From Streptomyces shenzhenensis (GTDB lineage Bacteria > Actinomycetota > Actinomycetes > Streptomycetales > Streptomycetaceae), in NCBI RefSeq assembly GCF_003688995.1, contig NZ_PENI01000005.1:186001-250000 (forward strand): DNA of 64,000 bases. Reading direction: 5' to 3'. Below the pieces are notes generated by a model. That model did not search any database. It was not told the DNA's origin and saw only the letters and a program-made list of their open reading frames with translations. The translations under genes were made by a program, and so were the position numbers. Below, in pieces: positions 1 to 8,469 of this stretch. Numbering within the stretch: the stretch's first letter is position 1; every line of letters starts with the position of its first letter.

Positions 1-90
1 ACATCTTCCGCGACGAGGACCTCACCTACGCACGGCGGCTGAGCCGGGCCGGCGTCCCGGTGGAGTTCCAGGGGCGACGACCTGGTGTCT
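1..90 (+). pseudogene. 3' remnant of an alpha/beta hydrolase (HSL-type esterase), disrupted
   Basis: From base 3 the frame reads IFRDEDLTYARRLSRAGVPVEF, a good match in character to the segment of hormone-sensitive-lipase-type esterases that carries the catalytic Asp (usually D-x-L-RDE-x-x-x-YA) just before the last strand. The family then continues with a PGA-H-G/A-F segment bearing the catalytic His. That segment is absent in this frame. A weak PGATTW appears in another frame a few bases on, which suggests a small deletion plus frameshift. The upstream part lies outside the window, so the gene is both partial and probably broken. A strong hairpin follows immediately. Confidence 0.5.
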
Positions 91-97
91 GTGGCGC

Positions 98-142
98 GTC
101 CCTCCTGTCTCCGGTCGGTGGACGCCCGGAGACGGGAGGGAC
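98..142. terminator. Hairpin terminator between convergent genes
   Basis: A 17-base inverted repeat (98-114 against 126-142) has one mismatch that can pair as G-U in RNA, with an 11-base loop. It lies between the truncated esterase reading right and the metallophosphoesterase gene reading left, so it can terminate both. Confidence 0.7.
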
Positions 143-176
143 ACGAGGTACAGCAGAAAAAGGGGGAGGATCCGCC

Positions 177-2129
177 TTATTCGGCGATCAGGAACTTGTC
201 GACGGGCAAGGGGCGGTTCACGATGCGGGTGTCACCGACGTTGCCGTGGAAGACGATGTCGATGGCGCCCGCGCCCTCGTGGCCGCCCAGCAGCCAGGGC
301 TGCCCGAGCGAGGTGAGGCCGACCGACACCCGCTTCGGGTTGTCGACGACCGGGGCGCCCTCGACGTACAGCCTGGTGTAACGGCCGTCGTTGACCACCG
401 CGAGGTGCCACCACCTGAGCTCCACCAAGCCGTGACCCCAGTTGGTCGTCGGGTAGGTGGTGTTCAGCGGGTAGTGGTTGAACTGCGGCTCGCGGCCGTT
501 GTTCGTGATGGCGAGCTGGACCAGGGGCTCGTTCGGGTTGGTGTTCTTGCCGTGCTTGCCGGCGGCCCCGGCGGTACCCCGGCGGGTGAGTATCGCGGAC
601 CAGCCGTTCTTGCCGGCGTCCCAGTCCAGCGGCATCATCACAAACGTCTCGATGGTGTACCCGGACCTGAACGTCTCGGTGTTCAGCGGCGCCTTCGGCC
701 CCGTGGTCAGGTACGTGCCGTGCAGCGGGTTCCTGCCACCGGCGAACTTCAGGCTGGCGTGTCCGGGCTGGTCGGGGTGGTGATCGGCCGACCAGGTCAG
801 CGCGTCGGCGGCCGTGCCCGGCACGGTCACCGCCGTCAGGTCGTTGCCCCTGCCGGACAGGTCGCGGATGGTCTGGCCCGCGCTGAGCGGGGTGCCGGGC
901 GCGCCCTGCCCGTCGAAGCGCCAGTACGCCACCGTGCCCTTCACCAGTTCCTTGCCGGCCGGCCGGGCGGGCCGGACCGGAACCGGGATGAAGCTGGAGA
1001 ACCGCTTCTCGAAGTCGATCGCGATCGAGAAGTCGTCGACCGGGCCGGTGATCCGGGCGTGCTCGGCGGCCAACTCGTTGCGCGACTTCGGGTCCTGGGC
1101 CAGGATCCACGGGTTGATCGTCTCGACGTCGATCGTGTTGCGGGCCAGGTCGAAGTGGTACAGCCGGATCATGCCGCCACCACCGAAGTACCGGTTCTGG
1201 TAGTTCGTGATGTGCATGTGCACGTCGTTGCCGGCGGCGTTCTTCTTGGTGGTGCGCCCGGACGGCCAGTAGTGGCCGTTGATGGTCAGGAAGATCTGGT
1301 CGTTCTCCTTGACCAGCTTGTCCCAGATCGTCTCGCCGTATCCGGAGAGCGCGGCATTGTTCTCCGGGTCGCCGGACTCGTACGGGAAAACGTTGTCATC
1401 GTAGTCCGAGTAGACAATGTCGTGCGCCGTGAGAATCACCGGCATCTTGGGGTGGGCCTTGATGACGTCGTTGGCCCACGCGAAGCCCTGGTCGGTGGTC
1501 CGCCAGTCCAGGGCCAGCACCAGCCACGAGCGGCCGGCGGCCTGGAAGATGTGCGCGGTGTTGTAGCCGGTCGCGTCGGCGCCGGCGAACGTCTTCGAGC
1601 GCTTGAACCGCTTCGGGCCCAGGGTCTGCAGGTACGACGAATCGCCACGGCTGTCGTCGCCGGACACGTCGTGGTTGCCGGCCACCACGCTGTACGCGGC
1701 GCCGTGCGCGTCCAGCAGCGCGAACGCCTTGTCGATCTGCTGGAACGACGACGGGTCGGCGTCCTGTGTCAGGTCACCGAGGTGCGCCATGAACACGATG
1801 TTGTTCTCGTCGTTCCCGCTGTTGTCGATGATGTAGCGGAACGATTCCTCCATCGGCGTCCGGTTGACGCTGTCCTGGCTGCCCCAGTACAGGAACTGGG
1901 TGTCCGGCATGACGGCCAGGGTGAACTGGAGGGAGGTCGAATCCGGTCTCCATGGGCCGGTCTTACCGGTCCTGGCGGTGTCCGCGGCGAATGCGGGCGC
2001 CGCGCCGAGCGGGGACGCGGTGGCTCCTACGACTGCGGCTCCCGCACCGGCCAGCGCCGCGTTGCGCAGAAAACCACGGCGATTGTGTCCGGCCGTGTCA
2101 GGTGACGACTGGTCACTATGGGTGCACAT
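177..2129 (-). CDS. Tat-exported calcineurin-like metallophosphoesterase with C-terminal LamG-like domain
   Basis: The 650-aa product starts with a twin-arginine signal (RRGFLRNAAL near residues 18-27, then an Ala-rich hydrophobic stretch ending near PAFA). The mature N-terminal half has metallophosphoesterase motifs in order: MPDTQ, HLGDLTQ, GNHD, then TAHD and a downstream NGHYW, which together bind a dinuclear metal centre. The last ~240 residues, beginning near VKGTVAYWRFDGQG, resemble a concanavalin/LamG jelly roll, often used for glycan or surface binding. An exported phosphodiesterase or phosphomonoesterase is likely; the substrate is unknown. It stands alone, with a divergent two-component operon upstream and a hairpin downstream. 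Confidence 0.85.
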   Translation of the reverse strand: MCTHSDQSSPDTAGHNRRGFLRNAALAGAGAAVVGATASPLGAAPAFAADTARTGKTGPWRPDSTSLQFTLAVMPDTQFLYWGSQDSVNRTPMEESFRYIIDNSGNDENNIVFMAHLGDLTQDADPSSFQQIDKAFALLDAHGAAYSVVAGNHDVSGDDSRGDSSYLQTLGPKRFKRSKTFAGADATGYNTAHIFQAAGRSWLVLALDWRTTDQGFAWANDVIKAHPKMPVILTAHDIVYSDYDDNVFPYESGDPENNAALSGYGETIWDKLVKENDQIFLTINGHYWPSGRTTKKNAAGNDVHMHITNYQNRYFGGGGMIRLYHFDLARNTIDVETINPWILAQDPKSRNELAAEHARITGPVDDFSIAIDFEKRFSSFIPVPVRPARPAGKELVKGTVAYWRFDGQGAPGTPLSAGQTIRDLSGRGNDLTAVTVPGTAADALTWSADHHPDQPGHASLKFAGGRNPLHGTYLTTGPKAPLNTETFRSGYTIETFVMMPLDWDAGKNGWSAILTRRGTAGAAGKHGKNTNPNEPLVQLAITNNGREPQFNHYPLNTTYPTTNWGHGLVELRWWHLAVVNDGRYTRLYVEGAPVVDNPKRVSVGLTSLGQPWLLGGHEGAGAIDIVFHGNVGDTRIVNRPLPVDKFLIAE

Positions 2130-2385
2130 AGGGGTCCTTCCGGGGTGGATGCACCAAACGAAATGAGGCTATGGGGAACCGGCCGAAGCCGGGCAGACGC
2201 GAGATGACCAGCGGAGATTAAGTTTCTGACCAGGGCTGAAGCGCAAGTCGAACTGTGACCGGGAGTTGATCACGTGTGTGCGGACAGCAACTGAACGAGC
2301 CGAGGGCGTGCTTGAGGCCGGGGGCACCGGCCTTCACTCACCGTCAGGTGACACCACGCACCGGTGGGGCCGGCAGGTGGTGTCG

Positions 2386-2391
2386 TAGCCT
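2386..2391 (+). promoter_or_regulatory. Putative -10 element of a leaderless sensor-kinase transcript
   Basis: TAGCCT lies seven bases before the ATG at 2399. This is the spacing expected when transcription starts at the start codon itself, a common arrangement in Streptomyces. No ribosome-binding site precedes this ATG. The rest of the 270-base divergent gap (2130-2398) shows no other clear element. Confidence 0.4.
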
Positions 2392-2398
2392 GGCGGCC

Positions 2399-3604
2399 AT
2401 GGTGCAGCGCTTACTGGCTCTGCCGTGGATCCACACGGCGTACGACGTCGCTCTCGCGGTGCTGGTGGGCTGCCTGACCGCGTCCTACGACCAGGGGCTC
2501 GACCCGTTCATCGGTGGGGCGATGGCCCTGGTGCTGTTGTTCCGCCGGTACCGGCCGATGCTGGTGATGGGGCTGGTCTCGGGGCTTGCGTTGCTCCAGC
2601 CCCCGTTGGCGACCGTCCCGGCCATGTACGACGTGGCGCTGCTCGTCGCGATGGTTTCGGTGGTCACCCATGCCCGGTCGATGCGGCATGCCTGCACGGC
2701 GGGTGCGATCGTGCTGCTGGGCGTGGTGGCGGCGTTCGGCGGGTTCCTTCCGTTCGGCGAGGAGTCGGGCGAGAGCCTCGGCGACATCGTCGCGATCGGC
2801 GGTGTCTGTGCCGCCGTGTGGCTGACCGCCATGGTGCTGCGGACACGCCGGCTCTACGTGGCCAGTCTGGAAGCGCGGGCCGCCACGGCCGAACGGGAGC
2901 GTGAACACCTGGTGCGGCTCGCGGCGGCCGAGGAGCGCGCGGAGATCGCCAGGGAACTGCACGATGTGGTGGCCCACAGCCTGGCGGTGATGATTCTGCA
3001 GGCCGACGGGGCGGGCTACGCCCTCAAGTCGGATCCGGACAGGGCCGGTTCGGCGCTGAAGGCGATTGCCGACACCGGCCGTGACGCACTGGAGGACATG
3101 CACCGGATCGTGCGGGTGCTGCGCGGCGGCCGGGCCCCCGGCCAGGGTGAGTCGGCGGACGCGGTCGCCGGTCGCCGCCGGGTCTCGCTGGACGACCTGG
3201 AGACGGTGGCCGAGCGTGCCCGCGACGCGGGGCTGACGGTGGCCCTGGAGACCGAGGGCGTACGGGGCCGGCTGTCGACGGCGGATGAACTGACCGTGCT
3301 GCGGATCGTCCAGGAGAGCCTGACCAATGTGCTGCGGCATGCCGGGCCCGGTGCGGAGGTGACGATCACGCTGCGGTTCGACAAGGATGCCGTACGAGTT
3401 CGCGTGGTCGATGACGGAGGCGGCAGGCCGGCCGGCCCCCGAACCGCGTCGGTGCGGGGCAGCGGCGGGAACGGGCTGGTGGGCATGCGCGAGCGGGTGG
3501 AGGTGTCCGGCGGCAGTTTCACCGCCGGGCCGCGCCTGGGCGCGGGATGGCAGGTCGACGCGGAGCTTCCGGTGCAGGAGCCTTCGGTGAGGACGACGGG
3601 ATGA
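2399..3604 (+). CDS. Two-component sensor histidine kinase, NarL-partner (HisKA_3) type
   Basis: The ATG at 2399 gives 401 aa; an upstream in-frame GTG would add 41 residues rich in Pro, Gly and Arg that do not fit the family. About four hydrophobic segments fill residues 8-150. A coiled segment rich in Arg and Glu leads to the dimerisation/phosphoacceptor helix ERAEIARELHDVVAHSL, with the phosphorylated His in ELHD. The HATPase_c domain shows the N-box (QESLTNVLRHA) and the G-boxes (VVDDGGG, GNGLVGMRERV). The stop overlaps the response-regulator start by ATGA, so the two are co-translated. The adjacent exporter operon is the natural target. Signal unknown. Confidence 0.92.
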   Translation: MVQRLLALPWIHTAYDVALAVLVGCLTASYDQGLDPFIGGAMALVLLFRRYRPMLVMGLVSGLALLQPPLATVPAMYDVALLVAMVSVVTHARSMRHACTAGAIVLLGVVAAFGGFLPFGEESGESLGDIVAIGGVCAAVWLTAMVLRTRRLYVASLEARAATAEREREHLVRLAAAEERAEIARELHDVVAHSLAVMILQADGAGYALKSDPDRAGSALKAIADTGRDALEDMHRIVRVLRGGRAPGQGESADAVAGRRRVSLDDLETVAERARDAGLTVALETEGVRGRLSTADELTVLRIVQESLTNVLRHAGPGAEVTITLRFDKDAVRVRVVDDGGGRPAGPRTASVRGSGGNGLVGMRERVEVSGGSFTAGPRLGAGWQVDAELPVQEPSVRTTG

Positions 3605-4311
3605 ATGACGGGACGACCGGCGGGACAGCCGCCGGGACGAGGGACGCGAGCGCGCCGATCCGGGTCGTCGTGGTGGACGACCAGCCGCTGATCCGGGCGG
3701 GGTTCGCGATGGTGCTGGCCGCGCAGAGCGACATCGAGGTCGTGGGCGAGGCGGAGAACGGCGCGGACGCGCTGACGTTGCTGGCCGGCACGGAGGCCGA
3801 TGTCGTCATCATGGACATCCGCATGCCCGTCATGGACGGCGTCGAGGCGACCGCACAGCTGGGCCGGCTCCGCGGCGCGCCCCGGGTGCTGGTGCTCACC
3901 ACCTTCGACACCGACGAGGACGCCTTCGCCGCGCTGCAGGCCGGAGCGAGCGGCTTCCTGCTGAAGAACACCCCTCCCGAGGAGGTCGTGACGGCGATCC
4001 GGGTCGTGGCGGCCGGCGAATCCGTCGTGGCCCCCCGCGTCACCCGCCAGTTGCTGGACCGGTTCGCGGGCAAGCTGGCGCCGTCGCCCCGCCATGACGA
4101 GCGGCTGGACCTGCTGACCGCGCGCGAACAGGACGTGCTCGGGCTGATCGCCGAGGGCCTGTCCAACAGCGAGATCGCCGCCCGCCTGTTCATCGCCGAG
4201 GCAACCGTGAAGACCCACTTCGGGAAGATCCTGACCAAGCTGGACCTGCGTGACCGTGTGCAGGCCGTCATCTTCGCCTACGACGCGGGCCTCGTCAGCC
4301 CCGCCGGCTGA
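3601..4311 (+). CDS. NarL/FixJ-family response regulator with LuxR-type HTH
   Basis: Starting at the ATG that overlaps the kinase stop gives 236 aa. The receiver domain has the acidic pair (VVVDDQPL), the phosphoacceptor Asp in VVIMDIRMP, the Thr in VLTTFD and the Lys in LLKNTPPEE. The C-terminal LuxR helix-turn-helix reads LTAREQDVLGLIAEGLSNSEIAARLFIAE-type sequence followed by TVKTHFGKIL. It should activate or repress genes after phosphorylation by the upstream kinase. A hairpin or operator-like palindrome and the exporter genes follow directly. Confidence 0.93.
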   Translation: MNDGTTGGTAAGTRDASAPIRVVVVDDQPLIRAGFAMVLAAQSDIEVVGEAENGADALTLLAGTEADVVIMDIRMPVMDGVEATAQLGRLRGAPRVLVLTTFDTDEDAFAALQAGASGFLLKNTPPEEVVTAIRVVAAGESVVAPRVTRQLLDRFAGKLAPSPRHDERLDLLTAREQDVLGLIAEGLSNSEIAARLFIAEATVKTHFGKILTKLDLRDRVQAVIFAYDAGLVSPAG

Positions 4312-4335
4312 CCGTCCGCCGGCGGGTCCCACCAC

Positions 4336-4361
4336 GGGACTGCGACTGCGGTCGTAGTCCC
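4336..4361. promoter_or_regulatory. Imperfect palindrome between regulator and exporter genes: operator or terminator
   Basis: GGGACTGCGAC and GTCGTAGTCCC pair over 11 bases with one mismatch around a 4-base centre. It lies 25 bases after the response-regulator stop and 131 bases before the small membrane-protein gene. No T-tract follows. It could terminate the regulator operon, or be the binding site by which the regulator controls the exporter. A related complementary stretch (GGTCGCAGTCGG) sits 13 bases further on. Confidence 0.45.
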
Positions 4362-4492
4362 GCCCTCCCCTCCCGGTCGCAGTCGGGTGGTGCGGAGATC
4401 AGGTTCTGATCCGATGTTCCGCGACACCCGTTCTTCGAGAATGTTCCGTGCTGATCGACATACAGCGTCGGAAGAAATCCTCGGAGGGCATC

Positions 4493-4915
4493 ATGACGGT
4501 TTCCGTATTCAGCCGGAACAAGAAGGCGACAATTCTCGGTGTCGTCGCGGCGGCGTTTCTCGTGGCGCTGTCGGCTGCCGCCGGATACCGGCTGTACGAG
4601 CGCGCGCGGCCCAGCCAGGCGTCCGAGGCCGACTGCGTACTGGCGCAGCGGATCGTCGACGGGGCGCAGGAACTCTCCCACGACAAGGCAGCAGTCGGTG
4701 AATGGGAGCAGAGCACGGCGCAGTTGCGCAGGTCGCGGATGAAGGACGGATACCTCGGCTTCCGGATCGCCCAGTACGAGGTCTGGGCGGCCCTCAAGGC
4801 GAAGGGGGAGGGCACGCCCCCGGCCGACAAGGAAGTGAAGGAGCTGGCGGACCGGGCCAACCGCCACTGCGAGGACGCGGGCGTCACGCTCACGCTTCCT
4901 GCGATCGCCTCCTGA
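4493..4915 (+). CDS. Small single-pass membrane-anchored protein of unknown function
   Basis: The ATG at 4493 has GGAGG a few bases upstream and gives 140 aa. An upstream ATG at 4448 lacks a good ribosome site. Residues 11-32 form one hydrophobic helix, preceded by SRNKK, so the C-terminal ~105 residues should lie outside the membrane. That part is charged, predicted helical and has two Cys (in ADCVLAQ and NRHCEDAG) that could form a disulfide. It is the first gene before the ABC exporter, so an accessory or signal-sensing role for that exporter is plausible but unproven. I do not recognise the family. Confidence 0.7.
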   Translation: MTVSVFSRNKKATILGVVAAAFLVALSAAAGYRLYERARPSQASEADCVLAQRIVDGAQELSHDKAAVGEWEQSTAQLRRSRMKDGYLGFRIAQYEVWAALKAKGEGTPPADKEVKELADRANRHCEDAGVTLTLPAIAS

Positions 4916-4943
4916 AAAGCCGCGGCACAAGGGAATTCATCTC

Positions 4944-5714
4944 ATGGCTGTCACTCAGGGAACGGACATGTCCGCGGCCGCGGGTGAGCACATCGCGGCG
5001 GCCGTGGATCTGGTGAAGATCTATCAGCAGGGGCAGGCGCGGATCAGGGCCCTGGACGGAGTGACGGTCGGCTTCGTCCGGGGACAATTCACGGCCATCG
5101 CGGGCCCGTCGGGCTCGGGCAAGTCGACACTGATGCACTGCCTGGCGGGCCTCGACTCGCCCACCTCGGGCCAGGTGGTGCTGGACGGCACGGAGTTGAG
5201 CGGGCTGTCCGACCGGACGCTGACCCGCGTACGGCGGGACAAGGTCGGCTTCGTCTTCCAGTCGTTCAACCTGCTGCCCCAGCTGACCGCCCTGGAGAAC
5301 ATCGCGCTGCCGGTCACCCTGTCCGGCCGGCGTCTGGACCAGGACCTGCTCGGCCACCTGGCCGGTGTGCTCGGCATCGGCGACCGGATGGCCCACCGTC
5401 CCGGCGAACTCTCCGGCGGCCAGCAGCAGCGGGTGGCACTGGCCCGGGCCCTGGTGGCCCGGCCCGCCGTGGTCTTCGCCGACGAGCCCACCGGCAACCT
5501 GGACTCGCGGTCGGGTACGGACGTACTCGACTTCCTGCGCCGCTCCGTGCACGACCTCGGTCAGACCGTGGTCATGGTGACCCACGACCCACGTGCCGCC
5601 GCCTGTGCCGACCGGGTGCTCGTCCTCGCCGACGGACGCATCGTCGACGACATCGACGCGGCGGCCGGCGCCGATGTCACCCGGGCCCTGACCGGCGTGG
5701 GGAGGACCCGATGA
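4944..5714 (+). CDS. ABC transporter ATP-binding protein, MacB/LolD/SalX type
   Basis: The 256-aa protein has all nucleotide-binding motifs: Walker A GPSGSGKST, Q-loop FVFQSFNLLP, signature LSGGQQQR, Walker B VVFADEPTGNLD and the switch His in VMVTHD. The FADEPTGNLDS form is typical of exporters paired with FtsX-type permeases. A start at 4944 or 4968 is possible; both have purine-rich leaders. Its stop overlaps the permease ATG by ATGA. Together with the downstream permease and the upstream two-component pair it forms a stress-sensing or peptide-exporting module. Confidence 0.93.
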   Translation: MAVTQGTDMSAAAGEHIAAAVDLVKIYQQGQARIRALDGVTVGFVRGQFTAIAGPSGSGKSTLMHCLAGLDSPTSGQVVLDGTELSGLSDRTLTRVRRDKVGFVFQSFNLLPQLTALENIALPVTLSGRRLDQDLLGHLAGVLGIGDRMAHRPGELSGGQQQRVALARALVARPAVVFADEPTGNLDSRSGTDVLDFLRRSVHDLGQTVVMVTHDPRAAACADRVLVLADGRIVDDIDAAAGADVTRALTGVGRTR

Positions 5715-8311
5715 CCCCCTCGGCCCCCTGGGCGCCGTCCTGGCGCGCGAGCGTCCTGGGATCGCAGCTGACCGAGCTGTTCCGGCGCCCCGGCCGGCTG
5801 CTGACCACCGGCCTGTCGGTCCTGGCGGCCGCCTTCGTGGTGTTCGCCACCGTCATGGCCCAGCAGATCACCACCCACACCACCGTCGACCGCTTCCGTG
5901 GCACCCCCGAGGCCGTCACCCTGATCGCGACCGCCCGCGACGCGTCGTCGAGCACCATCGGCGAGGCCGCGCTGGAACGGATCCGCGCGCTGCCCGGTGT
6001 CGCCGAGGCCGTCGGCCGCGTGGACGTCGGCGCTCCCATCGCCGGGCCGTTCGAGCGCTATCTGCAGCTCTACGCCGACCCCGGCACAGGACCGCTGTCC
6101 CAGGTCGAGCTGGTCGAGGGAAGCTATCCCGACGGCGCCGGCCAGATCGCGGTCGACCGTCGGGCCGCCGAGGAACTGCAGCTCGCGCCCGGCACCCGCA
6201 CGACCCTGCTCCTCCCCGACCCCGGGGACGCGGACGGGGCGAAGACCCTCAAGGTCACCGTCACCGTCACCGGCGTGGTGCGGAGCACCGCGACCGCCGT
6301 ACAGCAGACCAGCGGTTACGCCACCGACACGCACCTCGCCCGGCTCGCCGGGGCGCCGGGCTATCCGCGCGTGGACATCCGCGCCGAGCACGGTGTCCCG
6401 CACGGCGAGCTGTCCCGGCAGGTGCGCGCCGTGCTCGACCAGACGTCCGCCGGCGCGTCGCTCACGTCCGGCAGTGCCGTACGGGCTCAGGAAGCGCGCG
6501 AGGCCGTGCACGGGGACGTCCGTGAGATCTTCCGGCTCATCGCCGTGTTCCTGGCCGTGGCGGTGGGGGCCGCGGCCCTGGTCGCCACCTCGACGTTCCG
6601 TATCGTCTTCGCGCAACGGCTACGGCAGTTGGCGCTCCTGCGTGCCATCGGAGCCCCCCAGGCCCGGCTGGTGACGGCACTCGCCGTCGAGGGCGCCCTG
6701 GTCGGCGTGGTCGCGGGTGCGATCGGGGTGCTGACGGCGCTGGGCGCCGGGCATCTCGCCCCGCAGGCCGCCCGTCTTCTCGCGGGACAGGAGCTGTCCG
6801 CACCGGGCTTCCCCGTGGCGCAGGCCGTGTGGGTGGTCGTGGGAACCGTGCTGGTGACGGTCTGCGCGGTCCTCGCCCCCGCCGTGTCGGCGGCCGGGGT
6901 GTCACCGCTCCAGGCGCTGCGCAATGCCGGCACCGTCACGGGCGAACGCCGTATCCGACCCGTCCGGCTCGCCACCGGAATCCTTCTCGCCGCCGCGGCC
7001 ACGGGGCTCGCCGCCCTGCTCCTCGCAGACCTCCCCGAGCCGGGCCGGGCGGACTACGACCGCGACGCCGCCCTGATGGCCACCGTCGCCTCGGCGGGCT
7101 TCGCCTTCCTGGCGCTCGTCACCCTGGGCCCGCTCCTGGTCCGCCCCGTGCTGGCCGTGGCCGGATGGCCGCTGCGCCGGCTGGGCACCACCGGCAGGCT
7201 GGCCGTCAACGGGGTCGGCGGCACACCGCGCCGTGCCGCGGCCGTCTCCGTCGTCGTCGCCCTCGGCGTCGCCCTGGTCTCCGGCGCCCTCGTCAGCGTC
7301 GCCTGTCTGAGCGGATACATGGAACGCACCGCAGCCGTCCAAGCCCCCGCCGACTTCCGGGTCGTTGCCGACGGTCAGGGGCTGGACGCCGCGCTGGTAC
7401 GACAGTTCGCCGCGTCACCCCGGCTCGCTCATGTCACCTCCTACCGCACCCTCGTGACGTCCGTCGGCCACAAGGAGATCGAGGTGTCGGACCTGGATCC
7501 GGCGGCGCTGCCCACCGGCAAGTACGTCGACACGGCCAGCGGCTCCCTCGACGACCTGGGCCCGGGCAACGCGGTCGTCGCCTCCGACACGGCCGACCTC
7601 CTCGGCGTGCGGGCGGGCGACACCTTCACCCTCCCGGCCGACCACGGCGCCGTCCGGCTGACCGTCGCCGCCACACTGCCAGGTCAGGGCCCGCTCCAGG
7701 CGAACGTACTCGTCGCACCATCCGACCTTGACCGGATGGGCGCCCCCCGGAACGCGAGCGGCATCCTCGCCGACGCCGCCACCGAGGGTCTCGCCGCCCG
7801 CGGCGAAGCCCACCGGGCGCTGGAGACCGCGATCCGCGCACACGTCCCGGACCCCGACGACGTCGGCGTGAGCGTTCTGGCGGCGAGCCGGGACAGCGAC
7901 CGGGACACGATCCGGGCCATGGGCACCACCGCGCTCGGGCTCGTCGCCCTCACCGTCCTCATCGCGGTCGTCGGCGTCACCGCCACCACCGGCCTGACCG
8001 CGGTCGAACGCACCCGTGAGTTCGGACTGCTGCGCGCTCTGGGGCTGGGCGGCGGCGCACTGCGCGGGACCATCACCGTGGAAGCCGGTCTGTACGGCGT
8101 CCTCGGCGGCGTCCTCGGCCTGGCCCTCGGCGTCCCCTACGCCTGGCTGCTCATGCGCGTCGTCGTCGCCGGCGTACCCCTGCGACTGCCCGCGGGACAA
8201 CTGCTGCTGGTCTTCACCGGCCTGGCGGCCCTCACCGCCCTCGCCGGCCTCCTGCCCGCCCGCCGCGCGACCCGCGTCACTCCCATGACCGCACTGGGCA
8301 GCACCGAATGA
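5711..8311 (+). CDS. FtsX-family ABC transporter permease
   Basis: The 866-aa product has the duplicated arrangement of two FtsX domains: an N-terminal transmembrane helix followed by a large extracellular segment (roughly residues 55-260), three helices (about 270-400), a further helix region near 420-480, a second N-terminal FtsX helix after GTPRRAAAVSVVVALGV, another extracellular segment, and three C-terminal helices. Cytoplasmic coupling sequences such as RLRQLALLRAIGAPQARL and RTREFGLLRALGLGGGALR are seen before the two helical bundles. The ~870-residue length is normal for the actinobacterial family. Cotranslated with the ATPase; substrate unknown. Confidence 0.93.
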   Translation: MTPSAPWAPSWRASVLGSQLTELFRRPGRLLTTGLSVLAAAFVVFATVMAQQITTHTTVDRFRGTPEAVTLIATARDASSSTIGEAALERIRALPGVAEAVGRVDVGAPIAGPFERYLQLYADPGTGPLSQVELVEGSYPDGAGQIAVDRRAAEELQLAPGTRTTLLLPDPGDADGAKTLKVTVTVTGVVRSTATAVQQTSGYATDTHLARLAGAPGYPRVDIRAEHGVPHGELSRQVRAVLDQTSAGASLTSGSAVRAQEAREAVHGDVREIFRLIAVFLAVAVGAAALVATSTFRIVFAQRLRQLALLRAIGAPQARLVTALAVEGALVGVVAGAIGVLTALGAGHLAPQAARLLAGQELSAPGFPVAQAVWVVVGTVLVTVCAVLAPAVSAAGVSPLQALRNAGTVTGERRIRPVRLATGILLAAAATGLAALLLADLPEPGRADYDRDAALMATVASAGFAFLALVTLGPLLVRPVLAVAGWPLRRLGTTGRLAVNGVGGTPRRAAAVSVVVALGVALVSGALVSVACLSGYMERTAAVQAPADFRVVADGQGLDAALVRQFAASPRLAHVTSYRTLVTSVGHKEIEVSDLDPAALPTGKYVDTASGSLDDLGPGNAVVASDTADLLGVRAGDTFTLPADHGAVRLTVAATLPGQGPLQANVLVAPSDLDRMGAPRNASGILADAATEGLAARGEAHRALETAIRAHVPDPDDVGVSVLAASRDSDRDTIRAMGTTALGLVALTVLIAVVGVTATTGLTAVERTREFGLLRALGLGGGALRGTITVEAGLYGVLGGVLGLALGVPYAWLLMRVVVAGVPLRLPAGQLLLVFTGLAALTALAGLLPARRATRVTPMTALGSTE

Positions 8312-8407
8312 AACCGGCGCCGACCCGCGGCCTTCCTGGACGCGGGCGGGGCGAGGACGCGGGTGTCGGCCAGGCTCCGTGCGCCGGTCACCGCCCAAGT
8401 ACGCACT

Positions 8408-8439
8408 CTGCGCCGCGCATCCTTCGATGCGCGGCGCAG
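8408..8439. terminator. Bidirectional hairpin terminator
   Basis: A perfect 14-base stem (8408-8421 with 8426-8439) closed by a CTTC tetraloop lies between the exporter permease gene reading right and the siderophore-binding-protein gene reading left. Confidence 0.85.
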
Positions 8440-8469
8440 CTCACGGCTCGGACGGCCTTCTTCCTGCCG

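Noticed and set aside
60..2105. Very long open frame on the plus strand opposite the metallophosphoesterase gene
   Set aside because: It has a valine/arginine-rich composition typical of antisense GC-rich DNA, no family motifs, and lies wholly over a gene with clear Tat signal and catalytic motifs.
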